Shown piece after piece: positions 52,719 to 62,124 of a DNA stretch of 64,000 bases (the stretch's first letter is position 1; the number at the start of each line of letters is the position of its first letter). The stretch spans positions 1,683,501 to 1,747,500 of the forward strand of contig NZ_QBKA01000002.1 of assembly GCF_003340475.1 (NCBI RefSeq), in the 5' to 3' direction. The notes beneath the pieces were generated by a model, which was not told the DNA's origin, did not search any database, and saw only the letters and a program-made list of their open reading frames with translations. The stretch comes from Alteripontixanthobacter maritimus. GTDB lineage: Bacteria > Pseudomonadota > Alphaproteobacteria > Sphingomonadales > Sphingomonadaceae. Both the position numbers and the translations under genes were made by a program.

Positions 52719-52797
52719 GCCGGCGTCCGCCAGTATCGCAACGGATCACTGTCTTGTCGAGGCGCGCATGTATAACCACCGCATCACATCGAACACG

Positions 52798-52834
52798 AAA
52801 CGCCCGCCAACCGGAGATCGGTAGGCGGGCGTTT
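52798..52834. terminator. Terminator between the fasciclin gene and pntAb
   Basis: An 11-bp stem AAACGCCCGCC/GGCGGGCGTTT with a 15-base loop. T-rich sequence follows on the plus strand and a shorter T run on the minus strand. Both flanking genes are on the minus strand, so it would end the fasciclin message before pntAb. Confidence 0.8.
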
Positions 52835-52869
52835 AATCTTTTGTATTCAACCGGGTCGAACCGGAACCT

Positions 52870-53463
52870 TTACATCGATGGAGTAAGCACCCCGTTCACG
52901 ACGTGGATGACGCCGTTCGACTGCATCACGTCGGCCTGACCGACATATGCGGAGCTTCCGCCCTTACCCATAATCATGACGTAACCATCCTTCATCATGA
53001 AAGTCAGGTCTTCACCGGCGACAGTCCGGACCATCGCTGTGCCATTACCGGCCCTGATCTTCGTCGCGAGATCGGCCGCAGTCACCCGGCCGGGCACCAC
53101 GTGATAGGTCAATACCTTCTGCAACGCCGCCTTGTTTGCGGGCTGCATCAGCATCTGCACAGTAGCGGGTGCTACACGCGAAAACGCATCGTCGGTCGGC
53201 GCGAATACCGTGAATGGTCCCGGCCCGCTCAACGTATCAATCAGATCGGCCTGTTTAACTGCAGCGACCAAAGTCTTGTGCACAGGTGACGCGATAGCAT
53301 TTTCGATAATGTTCTTGTTGGCATACATCGCCGCGCCTTCGACATAGGCGATATCATTCGAGGACACAGTCATGCCGTCGTCCATATCGCCGTTCATCGT
53401 GGTGCAGGCGCCGGTAAGCGAAAGTGTGGCGGCGGAAAGTGCAAGTGTGAGTGTACGGCGCAT
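52870..53463 (-). CDS. Fasciclin (FAS1) domain lipoprotein
   Basis: A 197-residue precursor. Signal sequence LTLALSAATLSLTGAC with lipobox LTGAC, then one FAS1 domain: IENAIASPVHKTLVAAVKQADLIDTLSGPGPFTVFAPTDDAFSRV, LTYHVVPGRVTAADL and SNGVIHVVNGVLTPSM, the classical H1 and H2 motifs. Bacterial FAS1 proteins act in adhesion or envelope stability. ATG 53463 is chosen. A sigma-EcfG-like promoter lies 41 bp upstream and a terminator after it, so it is probably an independent stress-induced gene lying inside the pnt locus. Confidence 0.93.
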   Translation of the reverse strand: MRRTLTLALSAATLSLTGACTTMNGDMDDGMTVSSNDIAYVEGAAMYANKNIIENAIASPVHKTLVAAVKQADLIDTLSGPGPFTVFAPTDDAFSRVAPATVQMLMQPANKAALQKVLTYHVVPGRVTAADLATKIRAGNGTAMVRTVAGEDLTFMMKDGYVMIMGKGGSSAYVGQADVMQSNGVIHVVNGVLTPSM

Positions 53464-53503
53464 AGATATTAAGTCCCTTGGGTTTATGTTCTTATGAACC
53501 ACC

Positions 53504-53529
53504 AACGGGGCCGCCGGGTGAATCGTTCC
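53504..53529 (-). promoter_or_regulatory. Candidate sigma-EcfG promoter of the fasciclin gene
   Basis: On the minus strand GGAAC (53529-53525), 17-bp spacer, CGTT (53507-53504), ending 41 bp before the ATG at 53463. It matches the promoters seen at phyR and nepR with a one-base longer spacer. It overlaps the region just after the pntAa stop. Confidence 0.68.
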
Positions 53530-53542
53530 GAATTGCAACCGA

Positions 53543-54703
53543 TCAGGATTTGATCAACCTGTCGTTTACGACCGCTCCGCCCCTGGTCAGACGCACCGCG
53601 TCCCCGATTTCTCCATCGAGCACGGGTGCCCCGGTCCCCTCGTCCCAAAATGCGCTGAGGAAATTATAAAGGTTGCGGGCGAACAACGCGCTGGCATCGG
53701 GGGCAAGTGCGGCGGGTGTGTTCGAAAAACCCATGATGGTTATGCCGTGCTTCTCCACCAGTTCGTCGGCCTTCGATCCTTCGACATTGCCGCCCGTTGC
53801 ATCGCCCTGCGAAACTGCGAGGTCGAACAGCACGCTGCCCGGCCGCATGGTTGCGATTTGCGCGTCCGATACTAGACGAGGCGCGGCACGTCCGGGGATT
53901 AGCGCGGTGGTAATGACGATGTCCTGTTTGGCGATGTGGCTGGATACGAGTTCCGCTTGCGCCGCCTGATACTCCTCGCTCATTTCGGTGGCGTATCCGC
54001 CAGAGCCTTCTCCCTCGATGCCCTCGACCGCTTCGACGAATACGGGCTTGGCCCCAAGGCTTTCGATCTGTTCGCGCGTGGCCGAACGAACATCCGTTGC
54101 CGATACCTGCGCACCAAGCCTTTTGGCTGTGGCGATGGCCTGCAAACCGGCCACGCCCACACCCATGACGAATACCCGCGCTGCCTGGATGGTGCCGGCT
54201 GCAGTCATCATCATCGGGAACGCCCGGCCGTATTGGTTGGCGGCAGCAATCACCGCTTTATAGCCCGACAGGTTGGACTGGCTGGACAGCACGTCCATGC
54301 TCTGCGCGCGGGTAATGCGCGGCATGAATTCCATCGCCAGCGCCTCCAGCCCGGCCTTTGCGTAGGCATTCACGCTGTCCCGCGTCCCGAAGGGATCGAA
54401 TGTCGCGGCAACCTTCGCGCCTGGGTTCGCACCTGCCAGCGCCGCCGGGTCGGGTGCCTGTACGCCGAGCACGATATCCGCGCCATTCACCGCCTGTGCG
54501 CCGCTCACGACGTGCGCACCGGCATCGGCGTAGGCGGCATCCGGGATAGAGGCGCTGTCACCGGCGCCTTCCTCGATTGCGACGACCGCGCCAAGCGCGA
54601 AAAACTTCTTCGCAGTTTCCGGGGTCAGCGCGACGCGGGTTTCCCCCGGCGCGCTTTCCTTCAGGACCGCTATGCGGGTTGCGGAACGGTCCTGGTCGCC
54701 CAT
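53543..54703 (-). CDS. pntAa: NAD(P) transhydrogenase subunit alpha, NAD-binding part (PntAa)
   Basis: About 386 residues of the soluble NAD(H)-binding domain I: IAVLKESAPGETRVALTPETAKKF at the N-terminus, then the Rossmann motif VFVMGVGVAGLQAIATAKRLGAQVSATDVRS and QDIVITTALIPGRAAPRLV. It resembles alanine dehydrogenase, but the pnt neighbours settle the assignment. ATG 54703 (MGDQDRS) is preferred over a TTG at 54721 that would overlap the upstream small gene. The fasciclin gene lies between it and pntAb. Confidence 0.96.
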   Translation of the reverse strand: MGDQDRSATRIAVLKESAPGETRVALTPETAKKFFALGAVVAIEEGAGDSASIPDAAYADAGAHVVSGAQAVNGADIVLGVQAPDPAALAGANPGAKVAATFDPFGTRDSVNAYAKAGLEALAMEFMPRITRAQSMDVLSSQSNLSGYKAVIAAANQYGRAFPMMMTAAGTIQAARVFVMGVGVAGLQAIATAKRLGAQVSATDVRSATREQIESLGAKPVFVEAVEGIEGEGSGGYATEMSEEYQAAQAELVSSHIAKQDIVITTALIPGRAAPRLVSDAQIATMRPGSVLFDLAVSQGDATGGNVEGSKADELVEKHGITIMGFSNTPAALAPDASALFARNLYNFLSAFWDEGTGAPVLDGEIGDAVRLTRGGAVVNDRLIKS

Positions 54704-54710
54704 ACCGTGC

Positions 54711-54833
54711 TCAGCTGGCAATCAGAATGACGACGACAGCCGTGATTACCGCGATCAGCGGAACCGACCATTTCAGCATTCCGATAAAGCCTTCGTAAGT
54801 TTTGCCAGCGGCTTTCATGTCGTTAGCGCTCAT
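54711..54833 (-). CDS. Small aa3-type cytochrome c oxidase subunit IV-like protein
   Basis: A 40-residue frame from ATG 54833: an N-terminal polar part (MSANDMKAAGKTYEGFIGML) and one membrane helix (VPLIAVITAVVVILIA). This is the layout of the short alphaproteobacterial aa3 oxidase subunit IV family. The stop lies 7 bp before the pntAa ATG, so the two are probably co-transcribed, which links a respiratory subunit to the transhydrogenase. GGGAAC lies upstream as a weak ribosome site. No other oxidase gene is in this window. Confidence 0.8.
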   Translation of the reverse strand: MSANDMKAAGKTYEGFIGMLKWSVPLIAVITAVVVILIAS

Positions 54834-55007
54834 ATCCAAAGTTCCCTTGTTAACCGATCATGACGCAAGCTTTATCGCGCCTGATGCAAAGCCTCAAGTC
54901 CGGGACGGTTTGTGTGCTGGCAGATACCCTTAATCCGAACTTTACTCCTGCAACTTAAAGCCTGCCCCTGCACCGGAATGGGACGGTTTGGGAACAGTTC
55001 GAAACCA

Positions 55008-56426
55008 ATGAGCGAAGACGTTACACGCCTTTTGATGTTGATCGATGACGAGCCGGCGCAAAGCAGGCTTATCACGGCGCTCGCCGCGCGTGAGGGGTGG
55101 CGCACGATGGTTGTCAGCGATGCGGAAACCGCCATCGCCACGCTCGGCACGCGCGAAGGTATGCAATTGTCGGCCATCATTCTCGACCAGTGGGTGCCCG
55201 GCGATGAAGCCAGCACGCTGATCGCGGAACTGAAGGAGCGCCGGCCTGCGCTGCCGATCCTGATGTTGACGACCAGCGCCAGCCCGCTGCTGGCGGTAGA
55301 GGCCATGCGCGCCGGAGCGACCGATTATCTGATCAAACCCGTCGCGCCCGATCGCCTCATGCAGGCTCTCTCCAGCGCGACCAAGCTGGAAGCGCCCAAA
55401 GACGAATTGCAGCCGCTGACGGAGAAAATGCCGGCCAAGCTGGACTTTGATGCCATGATCGGCACCGCACCCGCCTTCCGTGCGGCGCTGGCCAAAGCGG
55501 CAAAAACTGCGCGCGGCCACGGCCATGTCCTGATCGAAGGCGAAAGCGGTACAGGCAAGGAAATGCTGCTGCGCGCCATGCACGCCGCCAGTCCCCGCTC
55601 CAAAAGCGCGCTGCGGCTTATCAATATCGGCAGCGTGCCTGCCAATTCCATCGAATCGGTTTTGTTCGGGCACGAACCGGGCGCATTCCCCGGCGCTTTC
55701 GACCGCCAGATCGGTGCGTTGCAACATTGCGATGGCGGCACGCTGGTGCTGGACGAGATCGACCGGCTTTCTCCTGAACTACGCGAACGGTTGGCAGAGA
55801 TGCTGGAAACCAACATCGTGCGGCCGGTGGGCGCGACCCATGGCTTCCGGGTGGACATCCGCCTGCTGACGGCCAGCAATATCCCCCTTGCCGATGCGGT
55901 GGCGACTGGCGCGTTCGAGGAGCGGCTTCTCAAGGCTATTTCCGCGAGCAAGGTCGAACTGCCTCCCCTGCGCGAACGACCCGGAGATATATCAGCTCTA
56001 ACTCGCCATTTCCTCAGCCGGATCGGCGACCAGCCCGGGCTGACGCATCTGTCCATCGCCGATAGCGCGTTGGCATTGCTTGGCGCGTATGACTGGCCTG
56101 GCAATGTCCGCCAGTTGCAGGCCGTGCTGTTCCGCGCCGCCGTGTTTTGCGAAGGGCAGTCGTTAAGCGCCGAGGCCTTTCCACAATTGTCGGAAATGCT
56201 GGGCGAACAGGACGATGCGCTCAACCCGCAGCAGGAAGGCGTGGGTGTGATGCTTTATACAGAAGACGGAAACCTTCGCGCGCTGGACGAAATCGAAGCC
56301 GATGTGATTCGCCTCGCCATCGGCCATTATCGCGGACGCATGACCGAGGTCGCACGGCGCCTCGGGATCGGACGTTCCACGCTTTACCGCAAGTTGGGTG
56401 ACCTGGGCATCGGCGACGCTGCTTGA
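55008..56426 (+). CDS. NtrC-type response regulator with altered GAFTGA loop
   Basis: A 472-residue protein: receiver (LLMLIDDEPAQSRLI; phosphoacceptor Asp60 in ILDQWVPGDE; Lys in LIKPV), AAA+ domain (Walker A GESGTGKE at 178-185; Walker B LVLDEIDRL) and a Fis-type HTH (MTEVARRLGIGRSTLYRKLGDLGI). The loop that contacts sigma-54, normally GAFTGA, reads GAFPGA at 225-230, so sigma-54 activation may be lost or changed, as in some alphaproteobacterial NtrC proteins that act with sigma-70. No kinase gene is adjacent. ATG 55008 is used. Confidence 0.92.
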   Translation: MSEDVTRLLMLIDDEPAQSRLITALAAREGWRTMVVSDAETAIATLGTREGMQLSAIILDQWVPGDEASTLIAELKERRPALPILMLTTSASPLLAVEAMRAGATDYLIKPVAPDRLMQALSSATKLEAPKDELQPLTEKMPAKLDFDAMIGTAPAFRAALAKAAKTARGHGHVLIEGESGTGKEMLLRAMHAASPRSKSALRLINIGSVPANSIESVLFGHEPGAFPGAFDRQIGALQHCDGGTLVLDEIDRLSPELRERLAEMLETNIVRPVGATHGFRVDIRLLTASNIPLADAVATGAFEERLLKAISASKVELPPLRERPGDISALTRHFLSRIGDQPGLTHLSIADSALALLGAYDWPGNVRQLQAVLFRAAVFCEGQSLSAEAFPQLSEMLGEQDDALNPQQEGVGVMLYTEDGNLRALDEIEADVIRLAIGHYRGRMTEVARRLGIGRSTLYRKLGDLGIGDAA

Positions 56427-56451
56427 TTTGTTTGGACCCTGCGGGCGCGGA

Positions 56452-56713
56452 CCATCCGGGTGTTTTTGTTTGGGGCCCTCAAACGCCGGGCGCTCGCATC
56501 CGCGCGCTTGGCTTCCTCGCATAAGCTCGGGCGGCCGTTCGGCCTTGCGATCCGCTGGTCGCGGACCGAACTTACACTTCGCTTGCTATCTTGAACGCGG
56601 TCCTTGGTCACGGTAGTCATAGGCCCAAAGGGCCGCCCGCAGCGCGAAGCGCGAGGATAGCCTTAAGGAAGCGAATGCGACCGCCGGCGCTTGAGGCTAA
56701 ACAAAAAACACCC
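56452..56713. repeat. Long imperfect inverted repeat between convergent genes
   Basis: The left arm (about 56458-56545) and the reverse complement of the right arm (about 56620-56713) share, in order, GGGTGTTTTT(T)GTTT, CCTCAA, CGCCGG, TCGCAT, a TTCC block and GGGCGGCC. The arms are nearly 90 bases and separated by about 75 bases. It lies between the NtrC-type gene and folP, which converge. It may be a MITE-like or REP-like element, or an extended two-way terminator, since both arms begin with a T-rich run reading inward to the intergenic side. No coding frame is credible. Confidence 0.7.
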
Positions 56714-56734
56714 ACCCCAACCAATACCGCTCCG

Positions 56735-57847
56735 CTAGCCCGGAAGCATCGCGAAATCCGTTAACGCTGCATCGCGCAGGCCGCGCCACACATTCCTCGC
56801 CTGCACCGTGGCTGCGACGTCATGCACGCGGAGCATGTGTATACCTGCGTCCATGCCGACCTGCGCCAGCGCGAGACTGCCGCCTAGCCGGTCCTGTGCG
56901 GATTCTTCGTTCGATAGCGCGCCGATCATGCGCTTGCGGCTGGCCCCCAGCATCAGGGGCTGGCCGAGCGCATGGAACAGCGGCAATGCGTTCAGCAGCG
57001 CGAGGTTTTCACTCAAGGCCTTGCCGAACCCGATGCCTGGATCGAGAATGATCCGGTCACGCGCGATGCCCGCAGCAATGGCGGCGTCGCGGCGTTCCTT
57101 CAGCCAGTCGAACACGTCGAGCACCACATTGGTATAATCGGCATCGCCATGCAGATCATCACCGGACCCCGGTGCGTGCATGAGTATGACGGCCACACCG
57201 TGCGCGGCGATAATCTCGGTGCTGCGCGGGTCGTGGCGCAGGGCGGAAACGTCGTTCACCAGATGCGCACCCGCATCCAGCGCAGCCTCCATCACCGCAG
57301 CCTTGCGTGTGTCCACACTGACGGCCGCACCCATTGCGGCACAGCGCTGCACGGCGGGGGCGATGCGTTCGATTTCGTCCCCTTCCCACACCGTTTGTGC
57401 GCCCGGCCGCGTGCTTTCGCCGCCAATGTCGATCAGCGCCGCGCCGCCTTCCAGCATGGTGGCGGCTTGCGCGCGGGCAACTTCCGGATCGTCCATGAAC
57501 TTGCCGCCGTCGGAGAAACTGTCCGGCGTGACGTTCAGGATGCCCATGATCTGTGGCTGGTCGAGGCGAATGGTCCGTTCGCCCAAACTAAGCGGTGGGT
57601 GCGCCAGCGTCAGGTTCGACCATTGCGCTTCCGCTTCCACCGCAACGCTGTCCGGCAATTCGCCCAGGACTGCGCCGATACCGGCAGGCGTACACCGCCA
57701 GCGCCGGGTTACCCGTCCATCCTGCCGCAGAATCACGGCAAAGCGGTGGGCATGAACCATCGTGCCGCCAAGCCGGATCGCATCGCCTTCTTCCGATTGC
57801 GGCCCCCCGGTCAGGCCGATAGGCTGGACATAAATGCTGTCGGTCAT
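56735..57847 (-). CDS. folP: Dihydropteroate synthase with N-terminal extension
   Basis: A 370-residue protein. The TIM-barrel enzyme begins at about residue 95 with IMGILNVTPDSFSDGGKF and contains LIDIGGESTRPGA, VSVDTRKAAVMEAAL, LVNDVSAL, ILDPGIGFGK, MLGASRKRMIG and VHDVAATVQA. It condenses pABA with the pterin pyrophosphate and is the sulfonamide target. The first 90 or so residues are not part of the usual FolP and contain no motif I know. ATG 57847 (MTDSIYVQPIG) starts 10 bp after the ccrM stop, so the two are co-transcribed. Confidence 0.95.
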   Translation of the reverse strand: MTDSIYVQPIGLTGGPQSEEGDAIRLGGTMVHAHRFAVILRQDGRVTRRWRCTPAGIGAVLGELPDSVAVEAEAQWSNLTLAHPPLSLGERTIRLDQPQIMGILNVTPDSFSDGGKFMDDPEVARAQAATMLEGGAALIDIGGESTRPGAQTVWEGDEIERIAPAVQRCAAMGAAVSVDTRKAAVMEAALDAGAHLVNDVSALRHDPRSTEIIAAHGVAVILMHAPGSGDDLHGDADYTNVVLDVFDWLKERRDAAIAAGIARDRIILDPGIGFGKALSENLALLNALPLFHALGQPLMLGASRKRMIGALSNEESAQDRLGGSLALAQVGMDAGIHMLRVHDVAATVQARNVWRGLRDAALTDFAMLPG

Positions 57848-57857
57848 ATCTGCCCGG

Positions 57858-59234
<1,377 letters not shown>

Positions 59235-60158
59235 TCAGCTAAGCACGACAACCGAATTTGCGATGGCTGCGGCCACCATCAACACACCCAGCCAGCGCCC
59301 GATGCGGCTTGCGAACATACACAGCAATACCAGCAGGGCCGAAGCGGCCACCATCACCGGCATTTCCAGATCGACCAGCTCGAATGGAATGGAAATCGGG
59401 GCAATGGTCATTGTCACCCCGCCGATCAGCAGCAAATTGTAGATGTTCGACCCCAGCACATTGCCCAGCGCCAGCCCGCTTTGCCCGCGCCATGCAGCAG
59501 CAAGCGTCGCGGCGAGTTCCGGCAGCGAAGTCCCGATTGCCACCACAGTAAGTCCGATCGCAGTTTCGCTGATACCGGCGATTGTCGCAAGCTCGATTGC
59601 GCCTGTGACCAAGGCCTGACCACCCGCCACCAACGCCGCCAGACCGAGCAGGAACAATATGCCGCTCTTCGCCCAGGTCGGCTCCGGTCCGGATTGCTCG
59701 ACCTCGTCGATCGCCGGGCGCGGATGGTTGTAGCGCCAGTACACATAGCCGCAGATCGCCACCAGCAGGGCGATCCCGATCCATACCGAACCGATGCCGG
59801 AAAGCGCGATGCCGAAGATTAGCACGGCGGCCAGCAGGCCAGACACAGCATCGCGCCTGCCCGCTCCGGTCAGGGCGATGGGCGCGACGATGGCCGCGAT
59901 CCCAAGGATGAGGAGTGAGTTGGCGATGTTCGATCCAACAATGTTGCCCCACGCAATACCCGGCGACCCGGCCAGCGCCGCTTCCACACTGGTAACCATT
60001 TCCGGCATGGAGGTGGCGGAGCCGACTACCACGAGGCCTGTCAGCAGCGGCGACATACCGGCCAGCCGCGCAATTCCAACGGCACCGCGAACCAGCAACT
60101 CACCGCCCAGTGCAAGGCCAACCAGCCCCGCCAGCGCCAACAGGACGGCTGTTATCAT
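59235..60158 (-). CDS. Calcium/sodium antiporter (CaCA family, YrbG-like)
   Basis: A 307-residue protein of ten helices with the two inverted alpha repeats: GLVVVGSATSMPEMVTSVEAALAG and GLTVVAIGTSLPELAATLAAAWRG, each followed by GNIVGSNIANSLLILG or GNVLGSNIYNLLLIGG. These repeats bind the exchanged cations. A charged loop between the halves is short. Its ATG overlaps the nhaA TGA (ATGA-type overlap, 60155-60158), so the two cation transporters are coupled in one operon with nhaA first. Confidence 0.95.
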   Translation of the reverse strand: MITAVLLALAGLVGLALGGELLVRGAVGIARLAGMSPLLTGLVVVGSATSMPEMVTSVEAALAGSPGIAWGNIVGSNIANSLLILGIAAIVAPIALTGAGRRDAVSGLLAAVLIFGIALSGIGSVWIGIALLVAICGYVYWRYNHPRPAIDEVEQSGPEPTWAKSGILFLLGLAALVAGGQALVTGAIELATIAGISETAIGLTVVAIGTSLPELAATLAAAWRGQSGLALGNVLGSNIYNLLLIGGVTMTIAPISIPFELVDLEMPVMVAASALLVLLCMFASRIGRWLGVLMVAAAIANSVVVLS

Positions 60159-61375
60159 GATATCTGGCTATCTTCCGCAAGAGGTCGCGAGGGTGATATT
60201 TCGCCGACAGGCGATGCGCGCAATATAAGTATTCCGGCAAGCGCTGCGATCAGGGATCCGCCCAGCACGCCGATCTTGACCGCATCGATCTGTTCGGGCG
60301 AATCAAAAGCGAGATTGCCGATGAACAGGCTCATCGTGAAACCGATACCCGCGATGAGGGACAGGCCGTAGACCTGCCGCCAGCCAATTCCGGGAGGCAG
60401 GCTTGCCAGCCCGCTTTTTGCTGCCAGCCATGCGAAGCCGAACACGCCCAGCTGCTTGCCGATTATCAATCCGAGTGCGATGCCCAGCGGCAGCGGTGCC
60501 AGCAAGATAGACAGATCCAGCCCAGCCAGGGTCACACCCGCATTGGCAAAGGCGAAGATCGGCACCACCAGGAACGCCACCCACGGATGCAGCGCGTGCT
60601 CCATGCGCTCCAACACTTTGTCACCGCCGCGACTGGTCACCGGAATGGTAATCGCCAGAGCGACACCGGCGAGTGTTGCATGAACACCTGATTTCAGCAC
60701 GAACACCCATAGAACTATGCCGAGGATGACATACGGTAACGATGATCCCACCCGCGCCTTCCCGACCAACATCAAGATTGCGAATACGAACGCAGCACCC
60801 ACCAGCATCGTGATCTCCACCCCGGGCGTGTAGAACAGCGCAATGACAAGGATGGCACCGATATCGTCGATAACCGCGATCGCCAGCAGCAAGGCCTTCA
60901 GCGCGGCGGGTACCCGGCTGCCCAGTAGGGCCAGAATGCCCAGCGCGAACGCGATATCAGTGGCCGCCGGGATAGCCCAGCCGGCAAGGTTCGCGGGCGT
61001 ATTCCAGTTGATTGCGACAAATACCAAGGCTGGCATCACCATCCCGCCGACAGCGGCCGCGAGGGGTAACGCAGCCTGCTTCCAACTGGATAATTGTCCG
61101 GTCAATATCTCGCGTTTGACTTCCAGCCCGACCAGAAAGAAAAACAACGCCATCAGGCCGTCATTGATCCACAGCAAGGCTGGCTTGTCGATCCCGCTAC
61201 CGCCGACCATCAGCGTGATTTGCGTATCGAGCATTCCAAAATACAACGCCGAAAATGGCGAGTTCGCGATGACGAGCGCCAGTACGGCAGTTACCATCAA
61301 AACCACGCCGCCAGCGCTTTCGTGACGCAGAAAATCCTGCAAGGCGCGAGCGGTTGATGTCAGCGGACGGGGCAT
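60155..61375 (-). CDS. nhaA: Na+/H+ antiporter NhaA
   Basis: A 406-residue inner-membrane protein exchanging sodium for protons. FLRHESAGGVVLMVTAVLALVIANSP begins it; ATDIAFALG and the ion-binding Asp pair in AVIDDIGAILVIALFY are present, as is the terminal GIGFTMSLFIGNLAF block. Length is slightly above E. coli NhaA. Upstream 61376-61500 (125 bp) is the only promoter space. Coupled downstream to the CaCA exchanger, suggesting a role in sodium tolerance. Confidence 0.97.
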   Translation of the reverse strand: MPRPLTSTARALQDFLRHESAGGVVLMVTAVLALVIANSPFSALYFGMLDTQITLMVGGSGIDKPALLWINDGLMALFFFLVGLEVKREILTGQLSSWKQAALPLAAAVGGMVMPALVFVAINWNTPANLAGWAIPAATDIAFALGILALLGSRVPAALKALLLAIAVIDDIGAILVIALFYTPGVEITMLVGAAFVFAILMLVGKARVGSSLPYVILGIVLWVFVLKSGVHATLAGVALAITIPVTSRGGDKVLERMEHALHPWVAFLVVPIFAFANAGVTLAGLDLSILLAPLPLGIALGLIIGKQLGVFGFAWLAAKSGLASLPPGIGWRQVYGLSLIAGIGFTMSLFIGNLAFDSPEQIDAVKIGVLGGSLIAALAGILILRASPVGEISPSRPLAEDSQIS

Positions 61376-61500
61376 CGATATCTCGCTATGCTCATCAGGA
61401 CTGTTGGACAGAATACTAGTTGCGCGATCTGCGCTGCAAACCCCTTACAATCGGTTTGCCAGCAACACAAATGCCCCTCCATTTCTATAAACTGACGCCC

Positions 61501-62124
61501 TTACAGCAATGCCGCCTGAGCCACGGGTGCGAAACTTCGGCGGTGGAGCGGTGTCGGTCCGTGTAAACGCAAGGCTTCCGTGTGTTCGCGCGTGCCATAG
61601 CCCTTGTTCCGGTCCCAGCCATACTGCGGATGGTCGAGCGCAGCCGCAATCATCAGCCGGTCGCGCCATTCCTTCGCCACGATGCTGGCTGCCGAAATAC
61701 ATGGTTCGATCCCGTCCCCACCCACAATCGCGCGGGCGTCCCAGCGCCAGCCATCCGAGCGGCCGGAAGGTGTCATGTTGCCATCAACCAGCACCTGGTC
61801 GGGCTGCCTGCCCATTGCGTCGCACAAAGCACCCACCGCACGGGTCATGGCGAGCATCGTGGCGCCCAGAATGTTGAGCCGGTCGATATCGTCCACATCG
61901 CCAATACCGACGCCCCACGTGCACCGGAAGCGGATCTCCTTATCCAGCAGCGCACGGCGCTTGGCGGTCAATTTCTTGGAATCGTCCAGTCCGGCGGGAT
62001 ATTGCTCTCCCAGAACCACCGCGCCGGCCACGACCGGCCCAGCTAGCGGCCCTCGCCCTGCCTCGTCCACACCGATCACGATTTTACCGGACCCGAACGG
62101 CGTTTGCGGCGTTCCAGACAACAT
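61501..62124 (-). CDS. rnhB: Ribonuclease HII
   Basis: A 207-residue enzyme cleaving RNA in RNA-DNA hybrids. IGVDEAGRGPLAGPVVAGAVVL carries two catalytic acids; SKKLTAKRR, VDGN and ISAASIVAKEWRDRLM are typical of RnhB. The ATG (62124-62122) overlaps the ATG of the divergent sugar dehydrogenase gene by two bases, since both share CATG. The frame is open further upstream to 62259, but that part shows no family features. Confidence 0.95.
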   Translation of the reverse strand: MLSGTPQTPFGSGKIVIGVDEAGRGPLAGPVVAGAVVLGEQYPAGLDDSKKLTAKRRALLDKEIRFRCTWGVGIGDVDDIDRLNILGATMLAMTRAVGALCDAMGRQPDQVLVDGNMTPSGRSDGWRWDARAIVGGDGIEPCISAASIVAKEWRDRLMIAAALDHPQYGWDRNKGYGTREHTEALRLHGPTPLHRRSFAPVAQAALL

